Source: CAYJAY01 sp964368445 (lineage in GTDB: Bacteria; Bacillota; Clostridia; Oscillospirales; Ruminococcaceae). From it: 64,000 bases of DNA. The notes below the pieces were generated by a model. It was not told the DNA's origin. It worked only from the letters and a program-made list of their open reading frames with translations, and did not search any database. The stretch is taken from NCBI GenBank assembly GCA_964368445.1, contig CAYJAY010000001.1, forward strand, positions 124,001 to 188,000, in the 5' to 3' direction. The translations under genes and the position numbers were made by a program. Positions 1 through 9,045 of this stretch are shown one piece after another (the first letter of the stretch is position 1; each line of letters opens with the position of its first letter).

Positions 1-1010
1 GGGAGCAATCTGAGTTGCTCACAGACCAATTGAAACAACTGCTGGCCGCCATACACGACCAAGCAACAAAACATAAAACCACCATCATGCCGGGTTATAC
101 CCACCTTCAACGCGCCCAGCCGATAACGTTTGCGCATCATCTTTTGGCGTATGCAATGATGTTTATGCGCGACATCGGAAGAATAGAGGACGCGGTTAAA
201 AGAATGAACCTTTCTCCGCTTGGTTGTTGCGCGCTTGCCGGAACGACATATGAAACCGACCGCGAGATGACCGCAAAAGCACTGGGCTTCGACGGCGTCA
301 TGCTCAACAGCCTAGACGGCGTTTCAGACAGGGATTTTTGTGTCGAACTCGTCGGCGCATATGCCGTTGTTATGATGCATCTTTCGAGGTTTTCGGAAGA
401 GATTATATTGTGGTCGTCGTGGGAGTTTAAGTTTATCGAACTATCAGATAGCTACACAACCGGTTCAAGCATAATGCCCCAAAAGAAAAACCCCGACATG
501 GCGGAACTTGTCCGCGGAAAAACGGGGAGGGTATACGGCGATTTGATGGCGCTTTTAACCACATTAAAAGGTCTGCCGCTTGCGTACAACAAAGACATGC
601 AAGAGGACAAAGAGGCGGTTTTCGACGCCCTCGACACCGTTCAAAAATGTGTTGAGATCTTTGTCCCGATGATTAAAACGATGACAGCGTTGCCCGAAAA
701 TATGTACAAAGCCGCCGGAAAAGGCTTTATTAACGCGACAGATGTTGCGGATTATCTTGTTAAAAAAGGCGTTGCGTTCAGAACGTCTTACAAGATTGTG
801 GGCGAACTTGTCGCACACTGTATTTCAAACAACGTTGTGCTTGAAAAACTGCCGCTAGAAAAATACAAAGAGTATAATGAATTGTTTGATAACGATTTGT
901 ATAACGAGATTTCGCTCGAGACATGTGTTCAAAAGAGAATTTCTTCGGGCGGAACGTCGATTAAATCTATTGAAAAGCAACTTGCGGTTTTGGCGGAGTT
1001 TATAGCGTGA
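1..1010 (+). CDS. argH: Argininosuccinate lyase, C-terminal part (5' end outside window)
   Basis: This gene encodes the cytoplasmic enzyme that splits argininosuccinate into arginine and fumarate, the last step of arginine synthesis. The frame is open from the first bases of the window (codons from position 3), so the TTG at 15 is not the true start and the N-terminal part lies upstream. About 336 of the usual 450-470 residues are present. The fumarase/lyase-family signature GSSIMPQKKNPD is intact at about residues 150-160, and the lyase helical core and C-terminal domain follow. argC starts 55 bp downstream on the same strand, so this is the first visible gene of an arginine cluster, and argG may lie just upstream. 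Identification is firm; only the start is missing. Confidence 0.96.
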   Translation, partial: EQSELLTDQLKQLLAAIHDQATKHKTTIMPGYTHLQRAQPITFAHHLLAYAMMFMRDIGRIEDAVKRMNLSPLGCCALAGTTYETDREMTAKALGFDGVMLNSLDGVSDRDFCVELVGAYAVVMMHLSRFSEEIILWSSWEFKFIELSDSYTTGSSIMPQKKNPDMAELVRGKTGRVYGDLMALLTTLKGLPLAYNKDMQEDKEAVFDALDTVQKCVEIFVPMIKTMTALPENMYKAAGKGFINATDVADYLVKKGVAFRTSYKIVGELVAHCISNNVVLEKLPLEKYKEYNELFDNDLYNEISLETCVQKRISSGGTSIKSIEKQLAVLAEFIA

Positions 1011-1065
1011 AACTAGTAACATTAGCGATTAACACCCTGCATTATAGATAAAAAAGGGATTTACC

Positions 1066-1998
1066 ATGAAAAAAGTATTTATAGACGGAAGATCGGGAAC
1101 AACAGGTCTTCGTATATTTGAACGTCTCGAAGCTAGAGACGACATACAGCTTGTCACGCTTTCGGACGAGTTGCGCCGAGACATCAGCGCGCGCAAGCAA
1201 GCGATAAACACAGCCGACATTGTTTTTTTGTGTCTTCCGGACGACGCCGCGAGGGAGTCTGTCGCGCTTTGCGAAAACAAAGACACCGTGATAATCGACA
1301 CCTCGACGGCGCACAGAATTTCGCCCGACTGGGCATATGCCCTGCCCGAACTTTCGGCGGAACACCGGCAAAAACTTTCGGTTTCAAAGAGAATTGCGGT
1401 TCCTGGCTGTCACGCAAGCGGATTTATAGCTCTTACTTATCCTCTTGTTGCAAACGGAGTTTTGCCAAAACAAGCTTTGCTTAACTGTACCTCGATAACC
1501 GGCTACAGCGGAGGCGGAAAGCCAATGATAGCCGATTATCAAAACGAGCATAAAGACGAGGCTTTATGTTCCCCAAGGCTTTATGGCATTTCACAACAAC
1601 ATAAACATCTCCCCGAGATGAAACTAATAAGCGGCCTTGTAAATGACCCTGTGTTTTGTCCGATAGTCGCGCCGTACTACAGCGGAATGCTTGTGACGAT
1701 TGGGCTTTTTTCCGACATGTTAACGCATAATAGCACAAAACAAGAGTTAATTAATATATACAAAACGCACTACAAATTCGATATTATACGATATGTTGAT
1801 GTGATTGACGAGGGTGGCTTTGTCGCTTCAAACTCGCTTTCGGGAAAAGACGGAATGGAGATAGCGGTTTTTGGAAACGACGAAAGAACAGTTTTAGCGG
1901 CGCGGTTTGACAACCTTGGAAAGGGAGCTTCGGGCTCGGCTGTCCAAGCGTTGAACATAGCGCTTGGAGTTAGAGAAGATAAAGGACTTGTTGTTTAA
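1066..1998 (+). CDS. argC: N-acetyl-gamma-glutamyl-phosphate reductase, short (type 2) form
   Basis: The product reduces N-acetylglutamyl phosphate to the semialdehyde with NADPH in the arginine pathway. The 310-residue length and the N-terminal sequence FIDGRSGTTGLRI fit the shorter type 2 branch of ArgC rather than the roughly 345-residue type 1 enzyme. The Rossmann NADP-binding region occupies about residues 1-110, and the catalytic cysteine is in VPGCHASG near residue 115. GYSGGGKPM follows in the dimerisation/catalytic domain. The ATG is preceded by AAGGGA at a good distance. It is the second gene of the arg cluster. The downstream gap to argJ holds a palindromic repeat element, so cotranscription with argJ is likely but not shown. 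Confidence 0.95.
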   Translation: MKKVFIDGRSGTTGLRIFERLEARDDIQLVTLSDELRRDISARKQAINTADIVFLCLPDDAARESVALCENKDTVIIDTSTAHRISPDWAYALPELSAEHRQKLSVSKRIAVPGCHASGFIALTYPLVANGVLPKQALLNCTSITGYSGGGKPMIADYQNEHKDEALCSPRLYGISQQHKHLPEMKLISGLVNDPVFCPIVAPYYSGMLVTIGLFSDMLTHNSTKQELINIYKTHYKFDIIRYVDVIDEGGFVASNSLSGKDGMEIAVFGNDERTVLAARFDNLGKGASGSAVQALNIALGVREDKGLVV

Positions 1999-1999
1999 A

Positions 2000-2187
2000 T
2001 TAGGAATGAGGAATTAGGAATTAGGAATGTAGGTATCGGCTTCGCCGATATATTGAAAATTATTTTTGAAACTTACCATTGTATAAAGCAAACGTTATGT
2101 AAGAGCAAAAGATTAATTTAAAATATTTAAAATTCGCCCGAAGGGCGCACAAACATTCCTCATTCCTCATTTCTAATTCCTCATTAT
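2000..2187. repeat. MITE-like palindromic intergenic element between argC and argJ
   Basis: The 210-bp argC-argJ gap begins just after the argC stop with tandem TAGGAAT/GAGGAAT units (2000-2029). It ends with the inverted counterpart CATTCCTCATTCCTCA and related units (2154-2187). Inside are two small hairpins, TATCGGC-ttc-GCCGATA (2034-2050) and CGCCC-gaa-GGGCG (2135-2147). No open reading frame is present. The design of degenerate terminal inverted repeats plus inner hairpins resembles a small non-autonomous element or a structured intergenic repeat. No transposase is visible. Confidence 0.6.
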
Positions 2188-2208
2188 TTTTAAAAATCTG
2201 GAGGTTTT

Positions 2209-3423
2209 ATGAAACAGATACCCGGTTCGGTTACTGCTCCGCAAGGTTTTTTGGCAAACGCCATACATTGTGGAATACGCAAAAACAAAACAAAGGAAGA
2301 CCTTTCCTTGATATATAGCAAGGCTCCGTGTACCACCGCTTCGGTTTACACAAAAAACCTTGTGAAAGGCGCGCCGCTTGTTGTAACAAAAGACAACACG
2401 CAAAACGGCGTTGCTCAAGCTATAATCTGTAACAGCGGAAACGCAAACACCTGTAACGCTAACGGGATTGAAGTTGCGAAAAAAACTTGTGTTGCCATCG
2501 CTGAAAAACTTGGCATCGACAAAACAGATGTTGTAATAGCGTCGACCGGTGTTATCGGCCAACCGCTTGATATAACCCCAATAGTAAACGGCATACCTAA
2601 CCTTGTGGACGGTTTAAGCGAGGACGGCGGAACGCTTGCGGCGCTTGGCATAATGACAACCGACACGCGTCCGAAACAAGTTGCAGCAAGTTTTGATATC
2701 GGTGGAGTTGAATGCAAAATAGGAGGCATAGCCAAAGGTTCGGGAATGATACACCCCGACATGGCAACTATGCTTGTTTTTATAACAACCGACTGTAACA
2801 TAACAAGCGACATGCTACAAAAAGCGCTTTCGGTCGACGTTGAAACGTCGTTTAACATGCTAAGCGTAGACGGCGACACCTCGACAAACGATATGGTGAC
2901 AGTGCTTGCAAACGGGCTTGCAGATAACGATGTTATCGACAAAGAGGGCGAACACTTTAATAAATTTATGGTTGCTTTAAATTCCGTCACAATGGCGCTT
3001 TGCAAAGAGGTTGCGGGGGACGGCGAGGGCGCGACAAAACTGCTTGAATGCAACGTGAAAAACGCGAGTGACTTGCAAACCGCAAAGACGGTTGCAAAGT
3101 CGGTTATCTGTTCTTCGCTTGTCAAAACCGCAATGTTTGGCGCAGACGCAAACTGGGGCAGGGTTCTTTGTGCTATTGGATATAGCGGCGCTAACGTTGA
3201 CGTTACAAAGATTGATGTTTCGTTTGTTTCAAACAAAGGCGAGATAGTCGTGTGTAAAAACGGCGCAGGCGTTGATTTTTCCGAACAAAAAGCAAAGGAA
3301 ATACTTGTTGAAAACGAGATAGAGATTTTAATCGATCTAAATAGCGGCGAGGCTTGTTCAACCGCTTGGGGTTGCGACCTTACGTATGACTACGTTAAGA
3401 TAAACGGAGATTACAGAACTTAA
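2209..3423 (+). CDS. argJ: Bifunctional glutamate N-acetyltransferase / ornithine acetyltransferase
   Basis: ArgJ moves the acetyl group from N-acetylornithine back to glutamate, making the arginine pathway cyclic; the bifunctional forms can also use acetyl-CoA. The 404-residue length is standard. The autoproteolysis site is visible in KGSGMIHPDMATMLVF, where the precursor is cut before the threonine of MATML (about residue 190) to give alpha and beta chains and expose the catalytic threonine. GDTSTNDM and the C-terminal GCDLTYDYVKIN are also typical. An ideal GGAGG lies 5 nt before the ATG. argB follows after 22 bp. No separate argA or argE is seen, which agrees with the cyclic pathway. Whether this copy is mono- or bifunctional cannot be told from sequence alone. 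Confidence 0.96.
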   Translation: MKQIPGSVTAPQGFLANAIHCGIRKNKTKEDLSLIYSKAPCTTASVYTKNLVKGAPLVVTKDNTQNGVAQAIICNSGNANTCNANGIEVAKKTCVAIAEKLGIDKTDVVIASTGVIGQPLDITPIVNGIPNLVDGLSEDGGTLAALGIMTTDTRPKQVAASFDIGGVECKIGGIAKGSGMIHPDMATMLVFITTDCNITSDMLQKALSVDVETSFNMLSVDGDTSTNDMVTVLANGLADNDVIDKEGEHFNKFMVALNSVTMALCKEVAGDGEGATKLLECNVKNASDLQTAKTVAKSVICSSLVKTAMFGADANWGRVLCAIGYSGANVDVTKIDVSFVSNKGEIVVCKNGAGVDFSEQKAKEILVENEIEILIDLNSGEACSTAWGCDLTYDYVKINGDYRT

Positions 3424-3445
3424 ACAACAAAAGGACGGTAATTAA

Positions 3446-4324
3446 ATGGAGCTTTCTAACTTTGAACGCGCAAACATCTTGACACAGGCTTTGCCGTATA
3501 TACAAAGATACTACAACAAAACCGTCGTTATTAAATACGGCGGAAACGCCATGATTAACGAGGATTTAAAACAACAGGTTATGGAGGACATCGTTCTTTT
3601 GTCGCTTGTCGGCGTTAAAGTCGTGCTTGTCCACGGGGGAGGCCCCGAGATTACCGAGCAACTTAATCTTGTTGGGAAAAAAACCGAGTTTGTAGACGGG
3701 CTTCGCGTAACCGACGCCGAAACCGCCGAAATAGTCCAGATGGTGCTTGCCGGAAAGATTAACAAAGGACTTGTTAACCTGCTTCAAACCAAAGGCGGAA
3801 CGGCTATGGGCATTTCGGGAATAGACAGCCACATGATTAAAGCAACACAAAAAGACGAGCGTTTGGGTTTTGTCGGCAAGATCTGCGACGTTAACATAAA
3901 ACCAATCATCGACCTTTTGGACAAAGGATATATACCGGTCGTGTCGACACTTGGGTGTGACGAAAACGGAAACGTCTATAACATCAATGCAGACACAGCC
4001 GCGGCGTTTATAGCAGGGGCGATGAAAGCCGAAAACCTTATAACGATGACCGACATCGCCGGAATACTTCGCGACAAAGATGATGCGACTTCACTGATAC
4101 CGAAAATAGACACAAAACAAGCGGTGGAACTTTTTGATGCCGGCATAATCTCGGGCGGAATGATACCAAAGGTTGAATGTTGCATCGAGGCGATAGGACG
4201 AGGGGTTAAACAGGTTATCATTATGGACGGGCGCGTTCCCCACGCTCTTTTAATCGAGATGTTGACCGACGAAGGCGCGGGAACGCTTATAGTCGACAGG
4301 CTAAATCAAACACACGAGGAATAA
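3446..4324 (+). CDS. argB: Acetylglutamate kinase
   Basis: The enzyme phosphorylates N-acetylglutamate with ATP, the second step and usual feedback-control point of arginine synthesis. The 292-residue protein shows amino-acid kinase family motifs: VIKYGGNAM near residue 28, the glycine-rich VLVHGGGPEI near residue 65, and the IISGGMIPK segment near residue 235 that helps bind ATP. The N-terminal extension before the kinase core (about 25 residues) is of the kind found in arginine-sensitive hexameric ArgB, so feedback inhibition is plausible, but this is inference. AAGGACGG precedes the ATG. argD begins 7 bp after its stop, indicating one transcript. Confidence 0.96.
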   Translation: MELSNFERANILTQALPYIQRYYNKTVVIKYGGNAMINEDLKQQVMEDIVLLSLVGVKVVLVHGGGPEITEQLNLVGKKTEFVDGLRVTDAETAEIVQMVLAGKINKGLVNLLQTKGGTAMGISGIDSHMIKATQKDERLGFVGKICDVNIKPIIDLLDKGYIPVVSTLGCDENGNVYNINADTAAAFIAGAMKAENLITMTDIAGILRDKDDATSLIPKIDTKQAVELFDAGIISGGMIPKVECCIEAIGRGVKQVIIMDGRVPHALLIEMLTDEGAGTLIVDRLNQTHEE

Positions 4325-4331
4325 GTAAATT

Positions 4332-5498
4332 ATGAATAACATAAAACAAAAAGATAAACAGTTTATAGCGGATACCTACGCGAGGTTTGATGTTTTAATT
4401 GAAAGCGGAAAAGGTTCACTTTGCTACGACCAAAACGGCAAAGAGTATATAGATCTTACGACCGGAATTGGTGTAAACGCTTTCGGGTTTTGCGACGACG
4501 TTTGGAAAGACGCAGTGACGGAACAACTGGGAAAACTTCAGCACATATCAAATCTTTATTACACTGAACCTTGTGTGGAACTTGCCGAAACGTTAATAGG
4601 AAAAACCGAACACATGAAAAAAGTTTTTTTCTCAAACTCGGGGCTTGAAGCAAACGAATGTGCAATTAAAGCCGCAAGAAAATACGCCGCCGATAAAAAA
4701 GGCGCCGACTGTTACAAAATCATAACGCTAAAAGACAGTTTCCACGGCAGAAGCATAACAACGCTTGCCGCAACAGGTCAAGACAGTTTCCACAAGGATT
4801 TCTTGCCGCTAACCGACGGCTTTATATATGTGAACGCAGACGACATCGACGGCTTGAAAAAAGCAGTGGATGCAAACAAGATTGCGGCTATTATGTTTGA
4901 AACGGTTCAAGGCGAGGGTGGAGTTCACACGTTAAGCGGTGCTTTTGTGGATGAAATTCAAAAACTTCAACAACAAGATATAATTTTAATTGCAGACGAA
5001 GTCCAAACAGGCAACGGCCGAACAGGAAAATATTTCGCTTATATGCATTTTGGAATTAAGCCGGATATCGTTACAACCGCAAAAGGGCTAGGTGGCGGGC
5101 TTCCTATCGGTGCGACGCTTTTTAATGACAAAACCAAAGACGTTTTAACCAAAGGAACACACGGCTCAACGTTTGGCGCAAACCCAGTGGCTTGTGCCGG
5201 AGCGTTAAGCGTTGTCGAGCGAATAGACGAGCGGTTGATGTTTGAAGTAAACGAGAAGTCGAAGTTTATTAAAGACATGCTAAGTGGTACGAGTGGCGTC
5301 AAAAGCATTAGCGGAATGGGGCTTATGCTTGGGGTTGAAACCGAGAAAAACTCCGACGAGATAGTTAAACTATGTATGGAACAAGGGGTTCTTATCATAA
5401 AAGCAAAAACAAAACTCCGGCTTCTTCCGGCGCTTAACATACCACTTGAACAGCTTGAAAAGGCGATGTTGATAGTTAAAAAAGCGATAGAGATTTAA
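4332..5498 (+). CDS. argD: Acetylornithine aminotransferase
   Basis: This PLP-dependent class III aminotransferase converts N-acetylglutamate semialdehyde plus glutamate to N-acetylornithine. The 388-residue length is usual. Visible landmarks are FFSNSGLEANE (phosphate-binding region), SFHGRS, LIADEVQTGNGRTGK (cofactor-binding aspartate) and the lysine of TTAKGLGGGLPIG, which forms the Schiff base. The ArgD assignment over other class III enzymes rests on the arg context and the SFHGRS(I/M)TTLAATGQ block. Its stop is followed at once by a 7-bp tandem repeat and a hairpin, separating it from argF by 238 bp. Confidence 0.95.
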   Translation: MNNIKQKDKQFIADTYARFDVLIESGKGSLCYDQNGKEYIDLTTGIGVNAFGFCDDVWKDAVTEQLGKLQHISNLYYTEPCVELAETLIGKTEHMKKVFFSNSGLEANECAIKAARKYAADKKGADCYKIITLKDSFHGRSITTLAATGQDSFHKDFLPLTDGFIYVNADDIDGLKKAVDANKIAAIMFETVQGEGGVHTLSGAFVDEIQKLQQQDIILIADEVQTGNGRTGKYFAYMHFGIKPDIVTTAKGLGGGLPIGATLFNDKTKDVLTKGTHGSTFGANPVACAGALSVVERIDERLMFEVNEKSKFIKDMLSGTSGVKSISGMGLMLGVETEKNSDEIVKLCMEQGVLIIKAKTKLRLLPALNIPLEQLEKAMLIVKKAIEI

Positions 5499-5502
5499 TG
5501 TT

Positions 5503-5560
5503 TAATTCGTAATTCGTAATTCGTAATTCGTAATTTTGGTGGTCGGCTTTCGCCGACAAA
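5503..5560 (+). repeat. TAATTCG tandem repeat plus short hairpin
   Basis: Four perfect copies of the 7-bp unit TAATTCG start 4 bp after the argD stop. They are followed by the hairpin GTCGGC-ttt-GCCGAC at about 5542-5556. The same design occurs after the stop at 37475. The rest of the 238-bp argD-argF gap contains no open frame; it holds GC-rich fragments (around 5640-5700) that look like other intergenic repeats. Confidence 0.7.
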
Positions 5561-5736
5561 ATTTGAATGACATGGATTTGCAGTTTTCTCGTTTGTTTGT
5601 GCTAGCTATTTTCGACTATGCCACAAAAGGAAAATCGTAGGGATAAGTTGCCCGTCCCGATTTATCATACGTTCCGCCGTTGCCATAATCGGCGAACGAA
5701 CTAATTAAAAAATAATCATAATTTCAGGAGAAAACA

Positions 5737-6717
5737 ATGTTTAAAGGAAAAAGCTTATTAAAACTTCTAGATCATTCGGCACACGAGATTGAATATCTTA
5801 TTGATGTTGCGATAAAACTCAAAGCCGAAAAGAAATCGGGAATAGCCCATAAAACCCACGAGGGCAAAAATATTGCGCTTATCTTTGAAAAGGCGAGCAC
5901 AAGAACACGATGTAGTTTTGAGGTTGCGGCGTTTGATCTCGGAATGCATTCGACATACCTTGACCCTGTGTCAAGCCAGATAGGCAAAAAAGAAAGCATA
6001 GCAGACACGGCGAGGGTTCTCGGCCGTCTTTATGACGGGATTGAATATCGCGGTTTTTCACAAGAAATAGTCGAACAACTTGCAAAACACGCCGGTGTTC
6101 CTGTTTGGAACGGCCTTACAAACGAGTTTCACCCGACGCAAATTCTCGCAGATTTTATGACTATAAAGGAACGTTTCGGCAAGCTTAAAGGAATTAAACT
6201 TGTCTATATGGGCGACGCGCGATACAACATGGGCAACTCGCTCATGGTTGGGGCGGCAAAGATGGGGATGGAGTTTGTCGCATGTGCTCCGAAAAAATAT
6301 TTCCCGGAAAACGCGCTAATCGAACAATGCCAAGCGATAGCGAACGAAAGCGGCGCGACACTTAGTTTTTCGGAAGATGTAACGACCGCTACAAAAAACG
6401 CCGATGTTATTTACACCGACGTTTGGGTTTCGATGGGTGAGCCTATCGAAGTTTGGGAAGAGAGAATAAACGAACTTTCGCCCTACCAAGTCAACAGCGC
6501 CGTCATGAACAACGCGGGTCAAAACGCAGTTTTCATGCACTGTCTGCCGGCATTCCATGATCTTAACACAACGATAGGAAAAGATATGGGCGAGAGGTTT
6601 AATCGAGACAGCATGGAGGTTTCAAACGAAGTGTTTGAAAGCGAACAATCGATTGTTTTCGATCAAGCAGAGAACAGAATGCACACAATCAAAGCGGTCA
6701 TGCAACAAAGCTTATAA
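5737..6717 (+). CDS. argF: Ornithine carbamoyltransferase
   Basis: OTCase joins carbamoyl phosphate and ornithine to give citrulline. The 326-residue protein has the carbamoyl-phosphate motif in EKASTRTRCSFEVAA (S-T-R-T at about residues 53-56), HPTQ near residue 131, and the C-terminal HCLPAFHD ornithine/carbamoyl-phosphate loop near residue 270. The SMG loop is present in VSMGEP, as expected for OTCase rather than aspartate carbamoyltransferase. CAGGAGAAAACA gives a strong ribosome site. It is the last arg gene; a stable hairpin follows, and the next gene is convergent. Either symbol argF or argI would fit; argF follows from the cluster. Confidence 0.96.
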   Translation: MFKGKSLLKLLDHSAHEIEYLIDVAIKLKAEKKSGIAHKTHEGKNIALIFEKASTRTRCSFEVAAFDLGMHSTYLDPVSSQIGKKESIADTARVLGRLYDGIEYRGFSQEIVEQLAKHAGVPVWNGLTNEFHPTQILADFMTIKERFGKLKGIKLVYMGDARYNMGNSLMVGAAKMGMEFVACAPKKYFPENALIEQCQAIANESGATLSFSEDVTTATKNADVIYTDVWVSMGEPIEVWEERINELSPYQVNSAVMNNAGQNAVFMHCLPAFHDLNTTIGKDMGERFNRDSMEVSNEVFESEQSIVFDQAENRMHTIKAVMQQSL

Positions 6718-6720
6718 AGA

Positions 6721-6744
6721 AACTCCGCCGAAAGGCGGAGTTTT
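6721..6744. terminator. Hairpin terminator between convergent argF and sensor kinase
   Basis: The 9-bp perfect stem AACTCCGCC-gaaa-GGCGGAGTT ends in TTT just after the argF stop. It sits between converging genes and probably stops both transcripts. Confidence 0.8.
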
Positions 6745-6759
6745 AGCGTGTAGCTTTAA

Positions 6760-8250
6760 TTATATTGCAATCGAAATCAAAAACAAAGCGCCGTTGGCAG
6801 TGTTTTTTGCTTCAACCGTTCCACCAAGTTGCTCGACAGCGGATTTAACTATCGAAAGCCCAAGCCCATATTTTCCGCCTTTACCTTTGTAAAAACGCTC
6901 GAAGATGTGCTCAAGATCTTGGCCTGAGATACCGTCGCCGTCGTCCGTAATTGAGATTTCAACAGTGTTGTCGTTTTTGCGAAGCTCCAACAAAACAGTT
7001 TTTTCGGCATATCTTAACCCGTTGGACAGGATGTTTACAACCGCTTGCCTTAAAAGTTCGGGCGAAAGATTTAAATATAGGTTGGTTTGTTCAAAATTCG
7101 TGACAATCTTTTTTTGCTGTTTTAATGCAGCTCCATTAAGGGATTTTACAATATCCTCTAAAAATTCTACAATGTCGATGCGTTCCGCCGGAAGCGTGAC
7201 ATCAAAGTTATCGATTTTTTCAAGTGTTAGAAGCTTGTCCACAAGTTCTTTTAATCTTGCTGTTTCGGTCATTATAACGTCGGAGGCAATCTCTTTGGTG
7301 AAAACTCCTTGAACCATTCCCTCGGCGTAACCGCCAATATTCATAAGCGGCGTTCGCAGTTCATGGGAGGCGTTGTGTAAAAATGATTTTTGCGCCTTGT
7401 CATAGTGGTATATCCTGCTGCTCATAGCGTTTATCTCACGCGAGAGTTGTTGCAGTTCATCGCTGTCTTGTTCTTCGTCTATGCTTAACAGCTCATTAGA
7501 TTTCATGCTTTTAACGATACCGGTTATGTTTTGAATGGGGTTTGCTATTCCTTTTGCAAGCTTGTTTGATACAAAGATGAAAATAACAAGAACCATAACC
7601 GAGATTAAACTTAATATAAGGTTTATAGTTTCGACAAACCCGTCTACAAAAAATCCAACCGAGACATATATAACATTGTCTCCGTTTAAAATGGTTTGAT
7701 CCTCTATCTGCATGGCGTTATAGTACTGCCCTGCGTGATAAAACGAAACAATCTCACCGGGGGACACGGTTTCTATATTTTGAATAGCTAACTGTGCCGC
7801 TTGTTCGGGCAGTTTGACTTTACCGGGCATATCGGTGGCGGTGTATTGGTTTTGGCTGTCGACTACTATGACATGGATGTTATCATTTGTAACCATCAAG
7901 TCGAACAGGGGTGGATGGTTTCCGTCGTTTCTGCCACCCACACCATTGCCGTCATTGTCGTTATTACCGCCATTACCGCCATTACCTCCATTACCTCCAT
8001 TACCTCCATTACCTCCACCCACGCCATTACCACCATTGGCATTGTAATAAAACTCAAAACTGTCTTCGGAAAAATAACCCGAAGATTTAATATTGTTTTC
8101 AATTCGTCTAACCGATTTTAAAAGCTCGTTTTCGGCTTGGGCATATGAATAGAAAGTTACGGTTATATTAAACAATACGATAATAATAACCTGCATTATA
8201 ACAGTTAGTATAATGTACGGTCGTGTAATCTTTTGTTTAATCGAGCTCAT
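6760..8250 (-). CDS. Membrane sensor histidine kinase with Gly/Asn-repeat extracellular domain
   Basis: This is a two-component sensor of about 496 residues. A first membrane segment lies at residues 12-35, an extracytoplasmic sensor region at 36-205, a second membrane segment at about 208-227, and then HAMP. The phosphoacceptor histidine is in FLHNASHELRTPL (His 296). The ATPase lobe has N-box NILSNGLRYA, DDGDGIS and GLGLSIVKSA. The sensor domain has a striking Gly/Asn run (residues 72-110) encoded by 9-bp tandem repeats. I start at the ATG at 8250, 12 nt after GGAGG and inside the regulator gene, because the upstream TTG at 8262 touches the GGAGG. It is the last gene of the exporter operon and should phosphorylate the adjacent regulator. 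The ligand is unknown. Confidence 0.93.
   Translation of the reverse strand: MSSIKQKITRPYIILTVIMQVIIIVLFNITVTFYSYAQAENELLKSVRRIENNIKSSGYFSEDSFEFYYNANGGNGVGGGNGGNGGNGGNGGNGGNNDNDGNGVGGRNDGNHPPLFDLMVTNDNIHVIVVDSQNQYTATDMPGKVKLPEQAAQLAIQNIETVSPGEIVSFYHAGQYYNAMQIEDQTILNGDNVIYVSVGFFVDGFVETINLILSLISVMVLVIFIFVSNKLAKGIANPIQNITGIVKSMKSNELLSIDEEQDSDELQQLSREINAMSSRIYHYDKAQKSFLHNASHELRTPLMNIGGYAEGMVQGVFTKEIASDVIMTETARLKELVDKLLTLEKIDNFDVTLPAERIDIVEFLEDIVKSLNGAALKQQKKIVTNFEQTNLYLNLSPELLRQAVVNILSNGLRYAEKTVLLELRKNDNTVEISITDDGDGISGQDLEHIFERFYKGKGGKYGLGLSIVKSAVEQLGGTVEAKNTANGALFLISIAI
7963..8016. repeat. Six 9-bp tandem repeats inside the sensor kinase gene
   Basis: Six copies of ATTACC(G/T)CC, read on the minus strand as GGNGGTAAT and coding Gly-Gly-Asn, lie in tandem with only one variable base. 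Related degenerate copies flank them. Since the unit is three codons, gain or loss of units keeps the frame. Confidence 0.9.
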
Positions 8251-8935
8251 TTTGTGCTTCAACCTCCAACTTAAACCCGAACCCCCAAACCGTTGTTATT
8301 CTAACAGTGGTTGAAACAAGTTTTTTTCTCAATCGTTTTAAAACGTCATCGGTTGCCCTTGTGTCTGGTTCTCCGTCAAATTTCCAGACATTTTTAAGAA
8401 GCTCTTCTCTCGACACCGCGCGCGCCGAGTTGTTGAACATATATGCAAGAAGGTCAAACTCGGTTGGCGTGAAATCTATCTGCTGTTCGCTTTGATAAGC
8501 TGTTCGCATGTCGGTGTTAAGCGTGATGTCTCCAAAACCCAAAATAGCGGGGGAGGCTGACATGTGCTCAAGGTCGATACGTCTAAAGACAGCTTTCACC
8601 CTTGCTACAAGTTCCATTGGGGAAAAAGGTTTGATTAGATAATCGTCGCCACCCATCGTTATTCCGGTAACCCTGTCAAGCTCGCTGTCGCGCGCCGAGA
8701 CGATGATGATAGGGACGTTGTGCATCTGTCGTATTGCGTTGCATATAGTAAGACCGTCGCGCCCCGGCATCATTATGTCCAAGATAACAAGGTCACACGG
8801 GTTTTTAATAAACTCTGCCAACAACTCGTCGCCCGTCTCAAACGCGAAAGTCGTATATCCCTCTTTGGCAAGAAACCCGGTTATTATATCACGTATGTTT
8901 TGTTCGTCATCCGCGACATAGATTGTTTTGCTCAT
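8237..8935 (-). CDS. OmpR/PhoB-family response regulator
   Basis: The 232-residue protein has a receiver domain with acidic pocket DD at residues 9-10, phosphoacceptor Asp53 in ILDIMMPGRDG, and Lys102 in IKPFSP. A C-terminal winged helix (about 135-228) has the typical LLAYMFNN...SREELLKNVW segment and ends in VWGFGFKLE. It is a DNA-binding regulator paired with the kinase, which overlaps its 3' end. GAGGTAACAAG precedes the ATG. The likely targets are the exporter operon and itself: the 110-bp gap before it and the region before the membrane fusion protein both carry repeated TGTGG/CCACA sequences. Confidence 0.95.
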   Translation of the reverse strand: MSKTIYVADDEQNIRDIITGFLAKEGYTTFAFETGDELLAEFIKNPCDLVILDIMMPGRDGLTICNAIRQMHNVPIIIVSARDSELDRVTGITMGGDDYLIKPFSPMELVARVKAVFRRIDLEHMSASPAILGFGDITLNTDMRTAYQSEQQIDFTPTEFDLLAYMFNNSARAVSREELLKNVWKFDGEPDTRATDDVLKRLRKKLVSTTVRITTVWGFGFKLEVEAQNELD

Positions 8936-8991
8936 CTTGTTACCTCGTAATTTTTTAATTGTTTTAACCTGTGTTAATCACATGACTTGCG

Positions 8992-9010
8992 ATGTGGTTT
9001 TCCCATGTGG
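8992..9010. promoter_or_regulatory. Candidate regulator site: ATGTGG direct repeat upstream of response regulator
   Basis: ATGTGG occurs at 8992-8997 and again at 9005-9010 (13-bp period; CCACAT on the coding strand), in the gap just upstream of the regulator gene. Similar TGTGGC repeats lie before the first gene of the operon. A binding site for the OmpR-type regulator is inferred from tandem spacing only. Confidence 0.3.
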
Positions 9011-9045
9011 ACGACTTGCCCTAAGGGATAGGCTATATAGATTAA

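Noticed and set aside
2415..3236. 273-codon frame antisense to argJ
   Set aside because: It is the Ser/Ala/Thr-rich complement of argJ codon usage, with no start signal or domain.
7963..8016. CRISPR-like spacing of repeats
   Set aside because: Units are 9 bp, contiguous and in frame; there are no spacers or cas genes.
7801..8121. Plus-strand open frames rich in Ile/Thr and Pro/Leu
   Set aside because: They are mirror images of the kinase's Gly/Asn repeats and have no ribosome site.
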